This document shows, one piece after another, positions 32,620 to 38,486 of a DNA stretch of 38,486 bases (its first letter is position 1; each line of letters starts with the position of its first letter). The notes beneath the pieces were generated by a model. The model saw only the letters and a list, made by a program, of their open reading frames with translations. It did not search any database and was not told the origin of the DNA. Source of the stretch: Pseudomonadota bacterium (GTDB lineage: Bacteria; Pseudomonadota; Gammaproteobacteria; Xanthomonadales; Ahniellaceae). The stretch lies in assembly GCA_022705045.1 (NCBI GenBank), contig JAKJFE010000014.1, forward strand, positions 1 to 38,486, written 5' to 3'. The position numbers and the translations under genes were made by a program.

Positions 32620-33140
32620 ACCTGCGCGTGCGCAGTTTTCCGCCGCTGGTGGGCCTGCAGCCGCAGGTGTTGATCCTCGGTTCGATGCCGGGCATCGCGT
32701 CGTTGAATGCGAACCGCTACTACGCGCATCCGCGCAACCAGTTCTGGCCGATGCTCGGCGCCTTGCTCGGTTTCGATCCGCAGGCCGACTACGCCCTGCG
32801 CGTGCAGGCGCTGCATCACGCCGGCATTGCGGTCTGGGACGTACTCGCCGAATGCGAACGCAACGGCAGCCTCGACAGCGCCATCGACCGCGACAGCGAA
32901 CAGCCGAACGACATCCCGAGCCTGCTCGCCGCACATCCGTCGATCCGCACCCTCCTGCTCAACGGCCAGAAGGCCGCGGCGAGCTTCCGCAGGCATCACC
33001 ACGGACTCGATCTCGATACCGCGATCCTGCCCTCGACCAGCCCCGCCCACGCCAGCATGGGCGCTACGGAGAAGTTCGCGCATTGGCACCGCGCATTGCG
33101 CGCGGCCCTCGCCCAGCGCGGCGATCCCGTCCGTCCCTGA
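32616..33140 (+). CDS. Hypoxanthine (deoxyinosine)-DNA glycosylase, UDG superfamily
   Basis: A 174-residue DNA repair enzyme of the uracil-DNA glycosylase superfamily, family 6 (TIGR04274). Motif 1 is LILGSMPGIASLNANRYYAHPRNQFWPML; the Asn of HPRNQFW is the residue known to be needed in this family. Motif 2 is the late LPSTSPAHASMGATEKFAHW. Length (about 160-175) is normal. It removes hypoxanthine formed by adenine deamination. It overlaps the NRDE gene by four bases; that pairing is probably transcriptional convenience, as no shared pathway is known. Confidence 0.93.
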   Translation: MNLRVRSFPPLVGLQPQVLILGSMPGIASLNANRYYAHPRNQFWPMLGALLGFDPQADYALRVQALHHAGIAVWDVLAECERNGSLDSAIDRDSEQPNDIPSLLAAHPSIRTLLLNGQKAAASFRRHHHGLDLDTAILPSTSPAHASMGATEKFAHWHRALRAALAQRGDPVRP

Positions 33141-33148
33141 TCGGCAGT

Positions 33149-33176
33149 GGGCTCGAGTGCCTGCGAGCTCGAGCCC
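33149..33176 (+). terminator. Hairpin after the DNA glycosylase gene
   Basis: GGGCTCGAG and CTCGAGCCC form a perfect nine-base-pair stem with a 10-base loop, 9 bases after the stop. No T-run follows, so it may be a partial terminator before the GGDEF gene. Confidence 0.5.
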
Positions 33177-33273
33177 GCGGGGCCGGCACACGTTGTGACC
33201 GTCGAACACTGCGCGAACGCAGCGCAGATCAGGCAAGATTTGTTCCTGTGACCACGAACAGAGCAGGAATGCC

Positions 33274-35460
33274 ATGACGCCGAATCAACCTGCCCTGACG
33301 GCAAGCACCAGGTGGCTGAATGCCTGGGCCTGCGCCGCGTTGGCGGTCTGTGTGCTTGCGGCTCCCTCGGTCCTTTGCGCGAGCACCGCCCCGGCACCAT
33401 CGAATGACGTGGTCGACGAGGCCGTGACGCAACTGGACGCCGATCGCGCCACTGCGCTGGCGCAGCTGCGTGCGTTGTGGGCTGATCCCGCGCAACCCTT
33501 GCGCGGCAAGGCTGCGGTGGCGTTGTCGTCTGCGCTCGGCAAGGGTGAAGGCCGCGATACGTTGCCCGCCCTGGTGACCGAGATGCTCGACAGCGGCGTG
33601 CTCACGCCGACCGAACGTGCCCTGGTGTTTTCCAATCGCCTCAGCGCGCTGAGCGAGCAACGACAGTGGCCGGAAGACGACGCGGCACTTCGCGCCGAAG
33701 CGGAAGCATTTTCCAATGCAGCCCCGGCCGGAGACGGCCGCGCCGCCCCCCTGGACGCCATCGGCGCTGGTCTGCTGTCGCGTGGCAAGTTCCCGGAGGC
33801 CGAGCAGTGGTTTCGCAAGGCCCTGAGCGTGTACGAGGGATCGGGGCCGACCAGGCGCCGCTCCGACTATCTCAGGAACCTCGGCGTCGCCTTGGCCCAG
33901 GAAGGCAAGCTCGACCAATCGCTGGAGGCCATGCTCGACTCCCAATCGATGCGCGAAGCACTCGGACTTCCGGACTCGCATCTGCTGCTCGGCAATCTTG
34001 CCGGCTTGCATCTGTACATGGAGCGTTGGGACCGGGCACTCGCGCTCGCCGAGCGTGCCATTGCCGCCAGCCCGCCGGATTCGGCGTCGCGGACGAAATA
34101 CATCAACAACGCAGGTTCGGCATTGTTCGGACTGGGGCGGATCGACGAGGCACGTGTACGCTTCGAAGAGTCGCTCGCCTTGGCCGAACGTCTCGGTGCA
34201 CCCAGTCTTTCGCCGCTGAACAATCTGGCGTTCGCGCTGCTCAAGCAGGGCGACACGCGTGAAGCGATGCGCCGTTTCGAGCAGATCGAGGCGATTGCGA
34301 CCCAGAACCACGACCTGGCGCTGCTCGGTGTCGCGAAAAAGAACCTCGGCGAATCCTGGATCGCACTCGGTGATCGCCGTCGCGCCGACACCTTCCTGCA
34401 GGCCGCGCGAGACATCTACAAGGAAAGCGACAACCGGCCGAAGGCAGTTGAACTGTATCCGGTGCTGATCGACAACCTCGAGGCACTCGGTCGTCATGCC
34501 GAGGCCTTGCAGCGAATGCGCGAGTTCAAGGCGCTGAACGACGAAATGAACAGCGTCGCCTCGAACGAACGGATCGCCGGGCTCGAAGCCAACGCAGAGT
34601 TGAGGCACAAGGAGTCGGAACTGGCGATCCAGAAGGCCGGGCTTGCGGCCCAGCAGGCCGATATCGAACGACTGCAGGCGCAGGAGGTCAGCGAGCGTCT
34701 GAAGCGACAACTGCTGATCGGCGCGATCGTCGCGCTGGCGTTGATCCTGATGCTGCTGGCACGCCACGTCCGTCTGCGGGCGCGCGCCCACAACGAGCTG
34801 CTTCGCAAGAACGGGGAGATTGATGCGCATCTTCGCGACCTCGAGCGACTGAACGACGTCGTGCGCAAGCAGAGCGAAGAAGATGCGCTGACGGGCCTGT
34901 ACAACCGTCGTCATCTGCAGGCGCTACTCAGCCACCGCAGCGCGCATCCCGACATGGGCTACCCGTTGCTCGCGATCGTCGCCGACCTCGATCACTTCAA
35001 GCGCATCAATGACGCCTTCGGCCACCCGGTCGGCGACAAGGCGCTGCAGCATGTCGCAGGCGTGTTGCGTCGATGCCAGCGCGATGGCGACGAGTTGATT
35101 CGCTGGGGCGGCGAAGAGTTCATCTGGCTGTGCCGCGGCGCGTCGGAAGCGCAGGCACCTGCGCTATGTGCGCGCCTGCAGCAGGCACTGGCCGACCATC
35201 CACTCGAGATCGATGGTCACACCATCACACTCACCGTCTCTTTGGGATTCGCCCCAGCCTCGCTGTGGCCAGGGCGCGAGCCAGACGTCGACCTGGCGAT
35301 CCGACTCGCCGACCAAGCGGCCTACTGCGCCAAGGCGGCTGGCCGAAACACCTGGACCGGCTACAGCGCCGGCATCGAGCCGCCCGCCGATGTCGATCTT
35401 GCGCGTTGCACCGCAGAGACGATGGAGCAGCAAGGCTGGGTGCGGCGCGTCGCGGCCTGA
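33274..35460 (+). CDS. Membrane diguanylate cyclase with periplasmic TPR sensor
   Basis: A 728-residue protein. A signal/anchor helix (about 17-36) leads to a periplasmic region of TPR-like repeats (about 45-470; for example AIGAGLLSRGKFPEAEQWFRKAL), then a heptad-rich helix (LQAQEVSERLKRQL), a membrane helix (about 480-499), a short coiled coil and a GGDEF domain (about 540-705). The active-site motif is GGEEF (612-616), with DHFKRINDAFGH for metal/GTP binding. The inhibitory I-site RxxD (RDGD) lies nine residues before it, so the enzyme should make c-di-GMP and be feedback inhibited. No EAL domain is present. SD AGGA is five bases before ATG 33274. The signal is unknown; the gene is convergent with nrdJb, with 7 bases between stops. 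Confidence 0.92.
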   Translation: MTPNQPALTASTRWLNAWACAALAVCVLAAPSVLCASTAPAPSNDVVDEAVTQLDADRATALAQLRALWADPAQPLRGKAAVALSSALGKGEGRDTLPALVTEMLDSGVLTPTERALVFSNRLSALSEQRQWPEDDAALRAEAEAFSNAAPAGDGRAAPLDAIGAGLLSRGKFPEAEQWFRKALSVYEGSGPTRRRSDYLRNLGVALAQEGKLDQSLEAMLDSQSMREALGLPDSHLLLGNLAGLHLYMERWDRALALAERAIAASPPDSASRTKYINNAGSALFGLGRIDEARVRFEESLALAERLGAPSLSPLNNLAFALLKQGDTREAMRRFEQIEAIATQNHDLALLGVAKKNLGESWIALGDRRRADTFLQAARDIYKESDNRPKAVELYPVLIDNLEALGRHAEALQRMREFKALNDEMNSVASNERIAGLEANAELRHKESELAIQKAGLAAQQADIERLQAQEVSERLKRQLLIGAIVALALILMLLARHVRLRARAHNELLRKNGEIDAHLRDLERLNDVVRKQSEEDALTGLYNRRHLQALLSHRSAHPDMGYPLLAIVADLDHFKRINDAFGHPVGDKALQHVAGVLRRCQRDGDELIRWGGEEFIWLCRGASEAQAPALCARLQQALADHPLEIDGHTITLTVSLGFAPASLWPGREPDVDLAIRLADQAAYCAKAAGRNTWTGYSAGIEPPADVDLARCTAETMEQQGWVRRVAA

Positions 35461-35467
35461 AGGCCGA

Positions 35468-36220
35468 TCAGCCACATTTCGAGTAGCCGCAATTCAGGCA
35501 GGTGGCGCAGCCGTCCATGATGATGGTGGCCTTGGTGTTGCACTTGTTGCACATGGTCGCGCTGGGCGGGAACTGCTCGGCGACGCTGTCCGGGACAACC
35601 GGCGACGAGGCCGCTACGTCAGTGTTTTTTTTTGAGCGCGATTCGTACTGCGCGCGCTTCTCGGCAATGAGCTTGCGCGCTTCCGCGCTCATTTCCGGAT
35701 CGTGGATCAGGCCGATCGACTTCAGGTGTTCTTCGACCACGGTGCCGATCTCGGCGACGATCGACGGCATGTAGATGCCGCCGGCCTTGAAGTAGCCGCC
35801 ACGCGGATCGAACACGGCCTTCATTTCCTCAACCAGGAAGGTGACGTCGCCGCCCTTGCGGAAGACCGCGCTCATGATGCGGGTCAGCGCCACGATCCAC
35901 TGGAAGTGGTCCATGTTCTTCGAGTTGATGAACACCTCGAACGGACGGCGCAGCTCGTGTTCGGTGCCCTGGTTCAGCACGATGTCGTTGATCGTCACGT
36001 ACAGCGCGTGCTCGAACAGCGGCGACTTGACCTTGTAGGTCGAGCCGATCAGCACGTCCGGGCGCTCGACCTGCTCGGTCATCTGGATAACTTCGGCGGT
36101 CTTCGGCAGGGCGATGGCTTCGGCGGGCGAACTCATCGCGACCTCGGGCACGGCCCGGGCCTTGTCTTCCGGCCGCACCACGTTGTAGCCCTTGATCTTC
36201 TTGCCGATCTTGATCGCCAT
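35468..36220 (-). CDS. nrdJb: Class II (B12-dependent) ribonucleotide reductase, C-terminal subunit NrdJb
   Basis: A 250-residue protein corresponding to the separate C-terminal part of NrdJ known as NrdJb in Pseudomonas aeruginosa. It has the TSCPD-type domain (about 60-175: LYVTINDIVLNQGTEHELRRPFEVFINSKNMDHFQWIVALTRIMSAVFR) and a cysteine-rich tail, with Cys at 224, 227, 238, 241, 244 and 249, which includes the redox pair that re-reduces the active site. Between them is a stretch of nine A (35625-35633, residues Ser196-Asn199) in a GC-rich gene. Start 36220 follows GGAAACAGC; ATG 36232 is an alternative. It acts with NrdJa, encoded upstream beyond the H1-like gene. Confidence 0.9.
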   Translation of the reverse strand: MAIKIGKKIKGYNVVRPEDKARAVPEVAMSSPAEAIALPKTAEVIQMTEQVERPDVLIGSTYKVKSPLFEHALYVTINDIVLNQGTEHELRRPFEVFINSKNMDHFQWIVALTRIMSAVFRKGGDVTFLVEEMKAVFDPRGGYFKAGGIYMPSIVAEIGTVVEEHLKSIGLIHDPEMSAEARKLIAEKRAQYESRSKKNTDVAASSPVVPDSVAEQFPPSATMCNKCNTKATIIMDGCATCLNCGYSKCG

Positions 36221-36327
36221 TGCTGTTTCCATCCCGGTCTGGCGCGTCGTCGCGCCGCATTGTTGTGGATTCGCGCCGAAGCGCCGACGCTGCGCGATAT
36301 GGATCGCGCAACGTCATTGGAAAGAGG

Positions 36328-36353
36328 CTCCTGCGCACGGTCATGCGCAGGAG
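36328..36353 (-). terminator. Hairpin between the H1-like gene and nrdJb
   Basis: CTCCTGCGCA and TGCGCAGGAG form a perfect ten-base-pair stem with loop CGGTCA. On the minus strand CCTCTTTCC follows, a weak pyrimidine run, so it may end some H1-like transcripts. The other bases in this 282-base gap (36233-36514) show no gene. Confidence 0.5.
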
Positions 36354-36514
36354 GATGTCCGGGCCGGCACTGCGCAGGCGCAGCGACCGGTGGACGCGCC
36401 TCAAACACACGCTGACCCGGCGTGTGCGAGACCTCGGCCCGTCAATTGCGGAACGCCTAGATTGCAGCGCCCGCTGGACCGCCAAAACGCAGGGCGAACA
36501 AGTCGCCCGTGCGA

Positions 36515-36961
36515 TTACTTCTTCTTCGCGGCCTTCTTGGCAGCTTTCTTCGGAGCGGCCTTCTTCGCTGCCGGCTTCGCAGCCTTCTTCGGAGCGGCCT
36601 TCTTCACGACTTTCTTCGCTGCCGGCTTGGCGGCCTTCTTCGGAGCGGCTTTCTTTGCAGCCTTCTTCGGAGCGGCCTTCTTCGGAGCTGCCTTCTTGGC
36701 GGCCTTCTTCGGTGCAGCCTTCTTCGCTGCCGGCTTGGCTGCCTTCTTGGCGGCCTTCTTCGGAGCGGCGGCCTTCTTGGCCTTGGCCACGACCTTCTTC
36801 ACCGCCTTCTTCGCAGCGCCGGCCTTCTTGGCCACGGCCTTCTTCGCCTTGGCAACGGCCTTCTTCGCGCCGGCCATTGCATCACCGGCCTTGTCGGCCA
36901 CGGCGGCTTTCACTTCGGCCACTGCTTCGGCCACGTTGGACATCATCGAATCATTACTCAT
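36515..36961 (-). CDS. Histone H1-like Lys/Ala/Pro-rich DNA-binding protein
   Basis: A 148-residue low-complexity protein. A 35-residue acidic-to-neutral lead (MSNDSMMSNVAEAVAEVKAAVADKAG) is followed by about 110 residues of AAKKA, APKKA and KPAAKK units, like the tails of eukaryotic H1 and bacterial AlgP/HctB-type proteins. It should be highly basic, disordered and bind DNA without sequence preference, affecting nucleoid compaction or transcription. The tail DNA is itself repetitive, so copy number may vary between strains. SD GGAGG lies 8 bases before ATG 36961. It sits between the two parts of the ribonucleotide reductase on the same strand, with hairpins on both sides. Confidence 0.88.
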   Translation of the reverse strand: MSNDSMMSNVAEAVAEVKAAVADKAGDAMAGAKKAVAKAKKAVAKKAGAAKKAVKKVVAKAKKAAAPKKAAKKAAKPAAKKAAPKKAAKKAAPKKAAPKKAAKKAAPKKAAKPAAKKVVKKAAPKKAAKPAAKKAAPKKAAKKAAKKK

Positions 36962-37057
36962 GGGACGAACCCTCCAGCTGCTTCAGTTGATTTTGTTGTG
37001 GTCAGTGGTCGGCATCCGGGCCCGCCACCGCAACCGCCGGTTGCCCGGACGGCCGAA

Positions 37058-37083
37058 GGCCGATCGTGTCGCCACGATCGGCC
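37058..37083 (-). terminator. Hairpin after nrdJa
   Basis: GGCCGATCGTG, loop, CACGATCGGCC make a perfect eleven-base-pair stem with a TCGC loop (plus strand), 94 bases after the nrdJa stop. On the minus strand only TTCGG follows, so it is a weak terminator at best; it may instead stabilise the nrdJa 3' end. The H1-like promoter should lie between here and 36970. Confidence 0.55.
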
Positions 37084-37176
37084 AAACGCGCCTTCCATGG
37101 CCCGTTGCATCGTCGACGCTTCCGCCGACTCACACCTTGATCTAACGCAACATCCGCAAGGATTCGGACGCGTCGA

Positions 37177-38485
37177 TCAGAATTTTCCGTAGTAACCCTC
37201 TTTCAGTGCATCGAAGAGATTGGCGGCAGTGTGGATCTCGCCGTCGTATTCGATCTCGTCGTTGCCCTTCACCTCGACCACCGAACCATCTTCGAGTTCG
37301 AAGCGATACGTGGTGTTCTCCAGATCCTGTTCCTTGACGAGCACGCCCTGGAACGCGGCGGGATTGAAGCGGAAAGTCGTGCATCCCTTCAAGCCCTTTT
37401 CGTACGCGTAGCGATAGATGTCCTTGAAGTCTTCGTAGGCGTAGTCGGTCGGCACGTTCGCGGTCTTGCTGATCGACGAATCAACCCACAGCTGCGACGC
37501 GGCCTGGATGTCGACGTGCGCCTTCGGCGTGATGTCGTCGGCGGCGACGAAATAGTCCGGCAGCTTTGCATCCGCCTCGCTCGCGTACGGCATCGCCTTC
37601 GCATTCACCAGGGTGCGGTAGGCGAGCAATTCGTAGGAATAGACCTCGACCTTTTCCTTCGACTTCTTGCCTTCGCGGATGACGTTGCGGCTGTAGTGGT
37701 GCGCGAAGCTCGGCTCGATGCCGTTGCTGGCATTGTTCGCCAGCGACAGCGAAATCGTGCCGGTCGGCGCGATCGAACTGTGGTGCGTGAAACGCGCGCC
37801 GGTTTCGGCCAGTTTGCCCACCAGTTCCGGCGCCACCGAAGCAACGCGCTGCATGTAGCGCGAGTACTTCGCGTGCAGCACGCGGCCCTTGAGCACGTCG
37901 CCGATCTTGACGCCGTCGCGGATCATTTCCGGGCGCTTGCGCAGCATTTCGCCAGTGACGACGAAGTCCTGGTCCATGATCGGTGCCGGGCCTTTTTCTT
38001 CGGCCAGCGACAAGGCGACTTCCCAGCCGGCGACGGCCATTTCGCGCGACACGTCCTCGGTGAACTTGCAGGACTCGTTCGAACCGTAGGCCATGCGCAG
38101 CATGGTCAGGGTCGAACCGAGACCGAGGAAACCCATGCCGTGGCGGCGCTTGCTCAGGATCTCGTGGCGCTGCTGTTCCAGCGGCAGACCGTTGATCTCG
38201 ACCACGTTGTCGAGCATGCGCGTGAACACGCGCACGACTTCGCGGTATTCGTCCCAGTCGAAGCGCGCCTTCGCGGTGAACGGGTCGCGCACGAACTTGG
38301 TCAGGTTCACCGAGCCGAGCAGGCAGGAGCCGTAGGGCGGCAGCGGCTGTTCGCCGCAGGGGTTGGTGGCGCGAATGGTTTCGCACCACCAATTGTTGTT
38401 CATCTCGTTGACGCGGTCGATCAGGATGAATCCGGGCTCGGCGAAGTCGTACGTCGAGACCATGATCATGTCCCACAGGTGCCGC
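37177..38485 (-). CDS. nrdJa: Class II (B12-dependent) ribonucleotide reductase, catalytic subunit NrdJa, C-terminal part
   Basis: The frame runs off the right edge of the window (RHLWDM precedes the first internal Met at 38469), so about 435 C-terminal residues are visible and the 5' part is missing. The sequence is typical Nrd[22 protein letters not shown] with the active-site Cys/Glu region (N-x-C-x-E), then [56 protein letters not shown] (the PTGTIS phosphate-binding loop) and a C-terminus [13 protein letters not shown] without the Cys-rich tail, which is on NrdJb instead. The enzyme makes deoxyribonucleotides using adenosylcobalamin with or without oxygen. The organism therefore needs vitamin B12; no cobalamin genes or riboswitch are seen in the window, though the promoter lies outside. 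Confidence 0.95.
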   Translation of the reverse strand, partial: RHLWDMIMVSTYDFAEPGFILIDRVNEMNNNWWCETIRATNPCGEQPLPPYGSCLLGSVNLTKFVRDPFTAKARFDWDEYREVVRVFTRMLDNVVEINGLPLEQQRHEILSKRRHGMGFLGLGSTLTMLRMAYGSNESCKFTEDVSREMAVAGWEVALSLAEEKGPAPIMDQDFVVTGEMLRKRPEMIRDGVKIGDVLKGRVLHAKYSRYMQRVASVAPELVGKLAETGARFTHHSSIAPTGTISLSLANNASNGIEPSFAHHYSRNVIREGKKSKEKVEVYSYELLAYRTLVNAKAMPYASEADAKLPDYFVAADDITPKAHVDIQAASQLWVDSSISKTANVPTDYAYEDFKDIYRYAYEKGLKGCTTFRFNPAAFQGVLVKEQDLENTTYRFELEDGSVVEVKGNDEIEYDGEIHTAANLFDALKEGYYGKF

Positions 38486-38486
38486 G

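Noticed and set aside
35625-35633. nrdJb as a frameshifted pseudogene because of the A-run
   Set aside because: The frame is continuous from the start to the full Cys-rich tail, so the gene is intact as sequenced.
36192-37145. Plus-strand Phe/Ala-rich frame that looks like a membrane protein
   Set aside because: It is the antisense of the Lys/Ala codons of the H1-like gene (AAG gives CTT/TTC), which explains the FFAAFF pattern.

Overview
The window is about 65% G+C, with the strong third-position GC bias of a gammaproteobacterium of the Lysobacterales (Xanthomonadales), most like the Rhodanobacteraceae/Dokdonella/Ahniella end of that order. This placement rests on gene content and style: an ECF sigma factor coupled to a TPR Ser/Thr kinase, an Oar-like TonB receptor, a DUF1800/DUF1501 pair, a split B12-dependent ribonucleotide reductase with a Lys/Ala-rich H1-like gene, and secreted proteins carrying a G[DNF]xxFE-type tail. 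It is inference; no rRNA or other phylogenetic marker is present. No tRNA, rRNA, CRISPR array, insertion sequence, prophage or recognisable defence system was seen.

Layout, left to right. 1-5.6 kb (+): the 3' end of a delta-60 repeat protein, a PyrR-like phosphoribosyltransferase, a membrane sterol-desaturase-family hydroxylase, then an ECF sigma factor overlapping a 914-residue membrane Ser/Thr kinase with TPR repeats. 5.7-7.4 kb (+): secreted parallel beta-helix protein A, followed by a structured palindromic element. 7.5-12.8 kb (-): an Oar-like TonB-dependent receptor, a terminator, and an orphan MacB/FtsX (ADOP-type) permease. 13.2-18.4 kb (-): a LytTR response regulator and LytS-type histidine kinase (4-nt overlap), then DUF1800 and a twin-arginine DUF1501 protein. 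18.7-20.8 kb (+): a small secreted protein with two four-cysteine repeats, overlapping beta-helix protein B, a paralogue of A followed by a second copy of the palindromic element. 20.8-22.4 kb (-): an M4 thermolysin-family metalloprotease. 22.7-27.8 kb (+): a PadR repressor and HAAS/sensor-like membrane protein operon with an inverted repeat across its promoter, an EamA transporter, an M13 neprilysin-family peptidase and a Bax-inhibitor-1-family membrane protein. 27.9-31.7 kb (-): a REP-like palindrome, a GATase1-AraC regulator coupled to an unknown secreted protein, and a Tat lipoprotein phosphodiesterase of the PhoD family. 31.9-35.5 kb (+): an NRDE/TANGO2 protein coupled to a hypoxanthine-DNA glycosylase, and a TPR-GGDEF diguanylate cyclase. 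35.5-38.5 kb (-): NrdJa (5' truncated by the window edge), an H1-like protein, and NrdJb.

Much of the window concerns the cell surface and its control. Nine or more products carry export signals (beta-helix A and B, the Cys-rich protein, the TonB receptor, DUF1800, DUF1501, M4, M13, PhoD), interspersed with four kinds of regulator: ECF/kinase, LytTR two-component, PadR and AraC. The most unusual signals are (1) the duplicated beta-helix gene plus structured 3' element, (2) the short F-rich '...FE' motif shared by the two beta-helix C-termini and by the mature N-terminus of DUF1800, (3) the two-repeat cysteine-rich protein coupled to beta-helix B, and (4) a nine-adenine slippery run in nrdJb where slipping in either direction would remove the redox-active cysteine tail. 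Function links between the surface genes are inferred from order and overlap only.
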